A DNA stretch of 64,000 nt. It comes from Cyathus striatus (taxonomy: Eukaryota; Basidiomycota; Agaricomycetes; Agaricales; Nidulariaceae). This document shows, in pieces, positions 33,749-43,288 of the stretch. The notes beneath the pieces were generated by a model, which was not told the origin of the DNA, made no database searches, and was given only the letters and a program-made list of their open reading frames with translations. A program made the position numbers and the translations under genes. The stretch's first letter is position 1. Every line of letters begins with the position of its first letter. The stretch covers positions 310,001 through 374,000 of the forward strand of contig JAOVFP010000017.1 in NCBI GenBank assembly GCA_025738555.1, given 5' to 3'.

Positions 33749-34480
33749 TCATGAAAAGCTAATCATGTAGAAGTTGTATGTCACATTAGAATGTACTACT
33801 TCAATATTTCTCTCTTCCCGGGCTTCTTCCTGATTCTGAATAATGCGGCTGAGGTTTTCCCGGATTGAGATATCAGACTGTAACTGTAGTATGATTAGCA
33901 AAGCCATAGAGAAAATTTTAACATCTACCACATACCCCGAATATGTCTAGACATTTTTGTAGCTGGCGCCTATAATCTTCAATCTTCTTCAAATCGGACC
34001 GATGTCTTATAAAGCGCAATAAAGTATTTCGTGCCGCATCGATTTTGGAAAACGTTTCAATGGACGTTAACGTGCTAGTTTTAATCGACTATTATTTAAT
34101 CTACTTATGGCTGTATGTGGAAGACATACTCAACAAGCTGGCGTACATTGTGCAGAAGTACTGAGTCTTCATGAATTTGCTCTCCAGTCACTTGAATAGG
34201 CTTTAGGGCTTCGATCACAATGCATACCAGTTCGCAGACATCGCGCGCAATTTCACAGAATTCTTTCTTGTTTCTCTTGGTAGTCTGTCAACATGTAATT
34301 TCTACTGTGATTCAAATTATCACAACATACAATTTTAAAACATACTATTATCATATCCAGGATCAATAAAGCCAATGAAGCTGCCTCTCTCAAACAAGGA
34401 ACTGGTTCATGTCTTGCTGCTTCTTGCAGTGTGGTGAGTACGATTGATGAAATATCTAAGCCTGCGTTAACGGCAGACAT
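33749..34480 (-). CDS. Stand-alone MLKL-NTD/HeLo-like helical domain protein
   Basis: Four exons: 34480-34346, 34284-34130, 34074-33936 and 33883-33749. Introns of 52-61 nt all start GTATGT and end AG, and together they give a continuous frame of 187 residues. The order of blocks is VPCLREAASLALLILDMI, then TKRNKKEFCEIARDVCELVC, then LLRFIRHRSDLKKIEDYR, QKCLDIFG and SDISIRENLSRII. From memory this is the pattern of the fungal N-terminal domain annotated as MLKL-NTD-like, a four-helix bundle related to HeLo cell-death domains. In fungi it usually precedes a kinase, NACHT or NB-ARC domain; here the stop follows directly. It could be a complete single-domain executioner or adaptor, or a truncated NLR. 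It lies between a NACHT-WD40 pseudogene and an NB-ARC-TPR gene and keeps normal CpG content. Confidence 0.75.
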
Positions 34481-35925
34481 TGTATGTTTGTGAGAGATTA
34501 CAGATCTGAGAATGAATTGAAAGGTGGTAGGAATAAGGGGACTGTGATTTTATCATCGCATGTCTTTGAATCGAACTTAAGTAGCTTAAATGGCTTCGTT
34601 ACACATGTCTTATTGGAACGGAGTAAATATATACATCTTTAGTGCTTTCTTGATGGCATCATCATATGATTATCTTGAGCATTCACTCACTATCGCTTTT
34701 GAGCTCAAATATTAAATCCGACAGGATATTTCTTATACCTCGAGCATGTATGATTTCAGATTTAATATTTCGTCGTACCCTCCTTCGTTTTAGTAGCAAG
34801 ATATTTCGATGGTCACTTCCAGTGGTTTTATTGGACACTAACGAGTGTACAGTACTGCGGTGAGAATCACTGGGGAAGTGAGGAGTTATTTCTTTCGTCT
34901 TCTGTCTACATCTGGAACTCTACATGAAACTGCACTGCCTTGAAAACTACTTGCACTGCCTCAAAAATTACCTGCACTGCCTCAAAAACATCTACACTGC
35001 CACAACAACACCTACACTGCCTCAAAATCACCTGCACTGCCTCGAGAGAATATAGACAGGGGATAGCTGATAATTAATTAGGATTTGGGGTGCGTACACC
35101 CACAATTAGAATGCCTTTCTGCCTGCGGCATGTCTTCATACGGAATTGGTAGTTAAAAGTTGAGACCAAATATCGGAATAAAGGGATCTGTGTAGACTAA
35201 TTAAAAGCACTAAAATATATACAACAATGTGATATTGACATGACATCATCTGTTGCCTGTGTTACATAGCTAATAGCACTTCCATTTCTGAAGTTGCACA
35301 TTCCCGGAATCTGATCTCTATTAATTCTGATCTAACAGACGAACTCGTGTTTCAGAAGCAACATACAGTGATCTGGAAAATACATGTGCTAGAGCTAGAC
35401 AATATACTTATGATAACAGAGTGTTCCGAGAGGGTTTAATTGGAATACAGCTATATTCTGAAAACAGTTGTAGGAATCACTTTAATGCCATTAAGAATCT
35501 CTCTATCGCACCGATATCACCATTATCCCGAAAATAAATGGAGTTTACATATAGCACCTCCAATGGCGTCACCATCGGTGTAGTAACATGGCAATTCTTG
35601 AGAGAACTCTGGTGTGTTGGATGGACATGGGAACATATTAGATTCGTAGAGGTGTTGTTGTATGGGACGAAGCGGCTTGCTTACTTTTCATGATGTGCTT
35701 TATCAGGATACACGATGTCCTTCTACCCATTCATATGAGCATTGCAGTGACTGCAATGCAACTTGTACACAAAGCTGAGCAATCTGACCGAAGGGCCTGT
35801 TCTTCCAGGATTTGGGATCCCAGCGGGAATGGTGGGCTTATAAGAATGTTTGAAGAAGGAATGGCCTGAGGTAAAAAGAAAGTGGCCGTTGGCTAGCGCA
35901 GATACAAAATCCTCGCCAGTGGGTG
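34481..35925. other. No gene recognised; contains a minisatellite
   Basis: Mixed DNA with no convincing coding frame. It includes the tandem repeat at 34925-35045 and the presumed promoter of the MLKL/HeLo-like gene on its left. Confidence 0.4.
34925..35045. repeat. About 20-bp minisatellite, six copies
   Basis: Units like TGCACTGCCTCAAAAATTACC are repeated with changes at the 3' half (AACATCTACACTGCC, AATCACCTGCACTGCC). Confidence 0.8.
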
Positions 35926-35929
35926 ATGA

Positions 35930-36740
35930 TCTTGCTTGACGCGTCGTGGGAAACGTGATCACGTTGACTGTTCGACTTCTCGGCCGACGCCGGAGGAAGG
36001 GTCTCCTTTGCCCTCCTCGTCTCTTCTCCCACCTCCTCAAACCTCGTCCTTAACCTCCTTATCACCATTATCCAAATAACCACATTCCCTTTGAGGTCCT
36101 TCCCCACTGCTTGTTCTTCCCCACTTCTCTTTATTGTTTAACATCTCGTAGGCTACTGCCAGCTTAAAACACTCTGATATCTCTGCTTCCAGCGTCACTA
36201 ATAGGCTCTGGAATGCATCACATCCCAGCCAAATCTCTACCAGCTCGTGTGCATTACTCTCCCCTCTGGCCTCTATTGGCACATCACTAGAATTTCAACA
36301 TTCATTCATCCCCAACATGACGGATTATTTTGGTTCATAAGATGTATAGTCCCTCACATTCTCATACTAAATGTTTTCTTGTCCTTCCACCACAACCCTA
36401 TGCAATGATGGAGTTCCATATTGGTGTTCACATTCTTTAGAAATGGACAGAAGCTTCCAAAGACTACAGAACGTTCATTGTCACTGATTCATCACTTATA
36501 ACTCGACCTGCCAGAAGTGTATTTGCATCAATGAGTACTCTACTCACCCCAACAATTGGCAGTAACTCACAAAGAATTTGAATGATCACATATCTTAGTA
36601 CTACAACTCAACTCTTTCCAGTGGAATGAACTGCAAACCTCTGAAAAGTCCACCCATAAGCTAATGTAGGAAGGAATGAAAGAGTGCATGGTAGGGTGCG
36701 GATGGATGCGAAGGAGCATGCGAAGTGATATCATTTTACA
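35930..36740. repeat. R-family dispersed repeat, copy 3
   Basis: It begins with CGCGTCGTGGGAAACGTGATC and GACGCCGGAGGAAGGGTCTCC, closely matching copy 2 at 30627-30695. Its right half (from about 36270) has lost nearly all CpG, and the homology there is weaker. It ends near AAGCTAATGTAGGAAGGAATGAA, which is like copy 1 at about 17905. Confidence 0.5.
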
Positions 36741-36744
36741 CCTC

Positions 36745-39700
36745 AGACAAGGGTGGACCGGATCGCTGTAAATATGGTACAGCCTGATTTACTTAACAAT
36801 TAAATAGCTATTAAAATATGTTATCTGGCCAATGTAAGAGCAAATCTTGAATATGTGCAAGAATAGGAAAACTAACTCATCCATGCAAGATATTTACAAT
36901 AAGATCCATGACCCTATCCATTCTAGGCCAATCAGAAATTTTTCAGAGGCTTGGTTTACATTGTGCAGGTAAATTTGGCATGGAGCAATTGGAACAATAA
37001 GCAGATTTATTATCCAATTTAAAATCACCTTGCAAGGTATTCTGTCTGGGTTCAAATGGGTTGCACTTTTCAACATTCATGTGCACTCTCCCACAGTCAC
37101 TTGCTCCCACTCTGCTCTCTTCTCAGCAGAATGTTGCAAGTCTATCTGTTTCATTCTCTCTGATGCATTCTCCTCTCCCTTCTCTCATTTAATCCCTTTG
37201 TCTATTGTGGTACATATCACTATGAAAATCTACATCTACAACATGAAAACTAACACCTAGAGGCTGGTAGGTTTTGATGTGTCACATTGCCTGGCAAGGC
37301 TGTTCTGTGTGACTAGCACTTCAATGACAGGATATTTGGATCTGGTTTCTGCTATGTGGTGAAACTGATACGCCGGCTTTTACAATAAACTTATTTTTCA
37401 ATTATTATGGCATTTTATTCAAACTCCTATATTCTATCTGTGCAGATGCCACCCCATGAGTACAAGAGTTGGAATGAGTCCCGAGTTGCCAATTATAGTA
37501 TTTTATACAAAATACATTACTAAGGGAAGAGTACAAGGGCTGAGGCTGAGACCTGCGCTGCCAGCTAAAGTATCTCCTCGATACAAACCAAGGGTATGGA
37601 AAGATATATTATATGGGTTGCTGGCTTTCTGCACTTATTTAAATATGCTCTATTCATTTCTTAGTAGCCACTAAGCTACTTATTTAATTATTAGTATTCT
37701 ATAACGAAGCCGCCGTACCACTCTTGCACACCTTGAATGGTGCTCTAGCATGAAGTCCAACACATCATACCATGTGCCATTATTATGTAATGCTCCGGAG
37801 GAAATTCCCGTTGCCTCATCTCAAGGCTGTAGCAAAAGGATGTATCTTGTACTGCCCGTATCCAGACCCAAATGGCTGCACTAGAGACATGTGCAAAACC
37901 ATATGGGATGCTGTGAGCGAAACCGCCAAGTATGGTACATATGCCATCATGCGCTATTGATGCACGCATCACAAAGAAGCTGTTAACTCCGAAATCCCAT
38001 GTAACCGAGCACGTACCTATATGCGCATGCGCTTTAGCGCATGTACCAAGCTAGTACCAATGCCGCAGCGTTTGAGGCACCTTGGAAACAAGTTGCAACC
38101 ATATGGAGGGTTCTCTGCACCTCTGAGAACCTATGGACAGTTTCAGAAGTAGATATACACCATTTATTTACACATATGATATGCTATTTTACGATTACAA
38201 ATAACATAGGTAGAACTGTAGTATATAACTTAGGGATGGTAGTGTAGGTAGAGCCAAGTACTGCACGAGCCGTCTTCCGTTCTCGAAGTAGAGTAACGTT
38301 CTGAAATCAGTATCCGAAGTTTTGATTAGAATTTGAAGTACCGAGTACTGTTGAATTGAATTGAATATTGGTTATCTGAGTTTTTGAACTAGTACTGCAA
38401 TTGAAGTGTAAAACCCAGTCACAGAAATCAAGCTATAGTCTTTGAAGTCGTTCTATTTCATTATTGCTAACCAGATACCCTTTGTACTAAATATAACTAA
38501 CGTAAATACCTATTTTATGTTGGTGGTGCTACTACTGACATAATAAAGTACTACTAAAAGTTAGTTGTATCAAAACTATCATTTGTGGCTTTTATTTGTC
38601 AAGCTGGGGCCTGTTGGGATTGTCATCCTCATGCAAGGGTGAGATGTCATGTTTCTTTGTTCTAAGTCAGTGTGTGCTCTCCTTCTGTCTGTTCTCTCAA
38701 TCCTCTCTCACCATTGTTAATCTCAACCCTCTTATGATGTGGTACTTCTATTTCTTGTTTCAATCTGGCATTCAGTATCAGTTCAAGATGGAAGGTCTGG
38801 AGGCTATCATGGGTATGCCATGTGTCTTTGTCTGGTAATGTTCTGACCTAGAGGTGTCATAGGCTATGTATTGGGCATAGGCAACTTCACAACAGGGGGT
38901 GGTGTCCTAGTCACAATCCTCTACCAATGCAGCGCAGTCCCCTTCACTAATGTACTGCAGATGCTCATGGTTCATCTGCATCCTCTTACAATATTCTGAA
39001 ATTCTTCATTCATGTTTTTGTTCATTCTGTAACATTCTTTCATCTGACCACATACTTATCATCATTCATTGTACCATCACCCACACCTGGCATCCTTCAT
39101 ATCTCCACTCATTGCTTTTGTATAGTCAACCACCCTAGTGAGCACTGAGTGCTTCTAGGCTGCTTAGCAAGGGGTCTGAGCACATTCTCATACCTCTATT
39201 GTGTTCTTTCCTATCACAAATCCAGTGTGGACTGTTCCTCTACCTGTTTCCTCACCTTTATTTTTTATTATTCTTGTATTAAATCCTCTCTTGCTGTGCT
39301 CTTGTTTTACCTGTTCCATTGGCATGCTCTCACCTGTGTTCTCTTTTTGAGCACTCACATTTCTTTTGCATTAATTCCTCCCATGGTCAATGGACTATGG
39401 CAAATCCTTAGATAGTTGTTTCTTCAAAGTGTGTTGTCCTCTTGTATTAAATTTGTTTAATGTCAATGTGATTCCAACAAATGCACTTAGCTCATCACTG
39501 TTACCTTCAGCTTGACAGTGTTCATACAAATTTCCCAAGACTGGTCTACCATTCCAACTTGGCCAACCCGTTCCAGAACTTTAGCAGACTTGCTCACTAC
39601 TTTATCTGACACCCATCAAATTGTCCACACTTCAGTGTATAATATGCATGGCTACCTAATCCAACCAGAAATGTATCAAAACTGTCTCCTTGGTGCAACA

Positions 39701-40170
39701 GTTGAACTTGTGTTTGAACTTACTTATTGTCCTTTACAAGGAGACCATCCAAACCAACCTCATATTTGCTACATGGCACATTTACTCACAATACATACTA
39801 TTCTTTCACCTCATTGCAAGGTCACTCCTCATGAGGTAAATGTATTACATAATTAGACCCTCAAGTGAAATTCCCCTTAAGCACACATTAACTTTTTGTT
39901 TTTAACAAATTAGTCAATAGGTAAATTCAGCATGAAACAATTGGAACATTAAGCAGATTTATTACTCAATTTAAAATTTTCTAATGCATCTAGCACATTA
40001 CATACTTTATGGCATATTCTAATTGTTACAAAAATTGGGATGTACCATATTTACATGAACCCAATTTAGGCCTGTCTGAGGTGGTATCTCTGAGGCACAT
40101 GCAAGAGATTCAATTCAAGAGAGGACCTCAATCTAAGTACTCCTTTTATTTCCCCACCACTTCCTCTCCT
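36745..40170. other. Mostly unrecognised repeat-derived DNA
   Basis: It holds a dispersed motif (AAGCAGATTTATTA with CCAATTTAAAAT, at about 36990 and 39950; related at about 42800), a CpG-poor block (38580-39900) and a few frames. The most protein-like is 39512-39856 (TYCPLQGDHPNQPHICYMAH; SVYNMHGYLIQPEMYQNCLL). That frame resembles a repeat-associated ORF I have seen in agaric genomes but cannot name. No complete gene can be supported. Confidence 0.35.
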
Positions 40171-40184
40171 TTACCTTGCTCATT

Positions 40185-40605
40185 TATGCAATACCCTGTG
40201 TAAAAGCTTTTCTTCTCTTTCTCACCCTCCTTGTGCTCATTCAGGCTCAAGCTGATAACCCAGATGATCCTACAAATCCTTTCCATATTCCACATTTCAC
40301 ATTGGAATGCCCTTATACTGCTGCAGAACAGAGCACCTGTGACATGTATGTACTATTGTGTTCTCACTTTTACTTCTCCCCCCTGTTTGAAGTTCTACTG
40401 GATGTGCTGGATGTGTTGATGAGTGTTTATACCTCTGGCTAATCAAGTAACCATATGTGTGTTTTTATACATTCATTATGCATTTTATTTCATATCTCAA
40501 TTACTTTCTCTCTTATCTGTTCCTTGAGTATGACCCCATTTTTGGTAGCTACTTGTTGCACTGCCTCTTTTGTCCATCTGTTGTTTAAAATTCCAAGTCA
40601 CTGAT
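40185..40605 (+). pseudogene. CFEM-like secreted protein pseudogene 2
   Basis: This is a paralogue of pseudogene 1 (10255-11880). Exon 1 has the signal-peptide core FLLFLTLLVLIQAQ, then NPFHIPHFTLECPYTAAEQ and STCD. It ends with the same donor (ACAT|GTATGT at 40345/40346). The start codon is out of frame and a cysteine of the pattern is replaced. The second exon (about 40525-40605) has CTASFV-like sequence changed to GCACTGCCTCTTTTGTCC. The intron here is only about 180 nt because the TIR element found in the other copy is absent. Confidence 0.55.
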
Positions 40606-40979
40606 GCTTTGTAAATTATCAGGTAGCCAGAACACAACTAAATATCCATTATTATCCAAAGATCTGTCAATTATTAGCTTGTAGTACATGATTGAACACA
40701 CACTAGTTGCAATATAATTAATCTGTAAGTAATTGCCAAGAAAATATTAGTAATAATTATGAACTGGCCTTTTTGCTTGACCTAATTTTCAGATCCTTTA
40801 GACCCTTACATTGAGATAATTAAAACTTAGATTCAGCTACAGAAATAATTGATACAAATCAGTTTCTGATTATCTATGATTATCTGCATATCCATTGAAT
40901 ACAATCTATAACCCATCTGAATACAGTATTTACAGATAATATCCATTGATATTAGTGATCAGCTATCCATACAGAGGCC

Positions 40980-42398
40980 AGTACTTTGCACTCCCCCCCC
41001 CCTTCACCATGAATTCACATGAATTTCACCAAGAGTTCACATATTCACATGAATTTCACATGAATTTCACCTGAAATTACATGAACTTCATGTGATTTTG
41101 AATATTTTCTAAAAATCATAGGTTCATGAACTTTCATGTATTTTAGGTGAAATTAAAGTGAAAATATAGTGAAATTCACATGAAAAATTGAGTGAAATTC
41201 ATTTAAAAACATGGAGAAAATGAATTTATTTATTGATCATGTGACTAATTTACATATTACAAAGCAACAGTAGTATTACATAATATGCCCCAATTTCCTG
41301 CCTTTGCACTTGATGTCCCATCCCCTGCTTTCCCACGCCTCCCACGCCTCCACTTGCTGTGCACCTCATCCCACTCATTATCCCGCCCCTCTGCTTGCTG
41401 TGTGCCCCATTCCATTCGCTATCTCCACCCCTCCACTCACTGCACACCCCATTCCACTCACTATCCCTGCCCCTCCACTCACTGTATGCCCCATCCTGCT
41501 CGTTATCCCGCCTCTTCACTCACTACTCTGCTCCCTGTGCTCATTGTGCACCCCAACATGCTCGCTATCCTGCCTCTCCCGCCAGACATGCTCGTCGTCC
41601 CACCCCTCGCACTCATTGTGCACCTCCTGCTTTCCCACGCTCTCATTGTAACTGTATTTGTTCTTGATAGGGAAGGAGAAGGGGGGGAGTGAAATGGAGG
41701 AGGAGTGAAATAGAGGAGTGAAGATGGAAGGATCAAGTAGTGGTATGGAGGGAAGAGGGAGTGGGGAGAGGGAGGGGAGAAAGGAGTTAATGATGGTGAT
41801 GTGGCAAGAAGCAAGAATTAACAATGGTGCGACTTCTTTGGTCATGTGATATTTCAATCATGTGACAAAGTATTAGAAAGCGGAGGGTTGATAGAGGTAT
41901 ATAGTGTGGGAAAAAACTTTTCTACACAAGTCTTCATGGTGTAGTGGTAAATTGCTGTACTGTGGGAAAAACAATTAGTCATCACTCCGAGGCTGTTGGT
42001 TCAATTCTGACTGGGGTCATTATTTACTATGTGCATTTATTTTTATTATTAGTAAGCAACACTACAAAATACAATTGAAGCTCATTACTATTGTATAAGC
42101 TTCACATGAATTTCTGGTGAATTTTACGTGAATTTCACCAAGTGACATGAATGTCTAGTGAAAAATTCATGTGAAGATCAAGTGAATTATTCACCTGAAA
42201 TTCATGTGAATTGGTGAAGTTCATGTGAAATTCATGTGAAATTCAGGTGAAATTGTTAGCAGTGTTCTCACTGAAATTCAGCAAAAATAATGCAAAAAAG
42301 TTCACCTGAATTTCACATGAATTTCACATGAACCTCACCAATTCATGTGAATTTCATGTGAAATTCAGGTGTAAGGGGGGGGGGAGTGTAAAGAGCTC
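40980..42398 (+). mobile_element. TIR element, copy B
   Basis: This 1419-bp element starts AGTACTTTGCACTCCCCCCC and ends GGGGAGTGTAAAGAGCTC. The flanking 9-mers ACAGAGGCC (40971-40979) and ACACAGGCC (42399-42407) match at 8 of 9. Internal order is as in copy A: subterminal TTCACATGAATTTC words, a pyrimidine block, a purine block (41680-41800), AGAAAGCGGAGGGTTGAT, a tRNA-like module and subterminal words again. It carries no transposase. Copies A and B are clearly the same family. Confidence 0.87.
41933..42016 (+). repeat. tRNA-like module in element B
   Basis: Box A-like TGGTGTAGTGGTAAATTGC (41938-41956) and a good box B, GGTTCAATTC (41998-42007). This is the best preserved of the three related modules. 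Confidence 0.62.
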
Positions 42399-42409
42399 AC
42401 ACAGGCCTA

Positions 42410-43285
42410 CTTTCTCTTGTCCTGTTGCATGTCAGTTTGACTGATATTATTTCTTCTTTCAGCAACAGCTCTTGTCCCAAGTTCTGTATCATATTTGGTC
42501 CTAGTGTTTTAATTACACACTTGTCTTGTACCACAGCATATTGCACCTCAGACAGGGTAAAATCAGGGCAGGATAATATGGTACAAACATATTTAGTTAA
42601 AATTTAGAATATATCACTAAATACATTTGCCACACATATTTATAAATAATTTCAGAAAGGAAAAGTGGATTTGTTTATTGTACAGGTAATAAAGCAGAGC
42701 CAAAGTATGTTACATGAAAATATTATTACCAAAAATTTTCCAATTGGTTAACAATGGATATGGGACTGTGGCATGTTCATAATCAGATTGAACAATTGGG
42801 ACATGAAGTAAATGTTCATTCCAATTTACAATACAGACATAAATCTTACATAATAAGCAATTTTGATCCTTATTCTAATTGTTAACAAAATCTGTTTGTA
42901 CCATATTTACCCTACCCCAATTCAACCTTACCTGTGGTGTTGTCTACTTTATTTTTACTTATGTGCTATTTTCACCTACTAGCTCACCCTTCTCTTTATG
43001 TGTCTGCTCTCTCCTAATGTGCACAAATAGATGTCTTTGGTGGTGCTGAGGTGCATCATGTTATCAGATAACACCTCCCCATGTGTCACTCTTAATCTTA
43101 CTGGTGCTCTTTCTTTAGACAGAAGGATGAATATCATATAATATATTTAGCTAACACTCACAAACAGAAAGCAATATTCAACTGAATACTAGTAGTACAT
43201 CACAGAGGAAGCGCAAAAATCAAATTTAGTAAAATTACATGAAACATATCTGGGATTTTAATCATCATCCTCAAACTATTAGAAT
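42410..43285. other. No gene recognised
   Basis: AT-rich, CpG-poor DNA between element B and the 3' end of the NB-ARC-TPR gene. It contains another copy of the TTCTAATTGTTA...GTACCATATTTAC motif also seen at about 40018-40050. Confidence 0.4.
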
Positions 43286-43288
43286 GCA

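Noticed and set aside
35723..36282. Minus-strand ORFs of 81-105 codons
   Set aside because: They overlap R-family copy 3 and are not open in the matching parts of the other copies.
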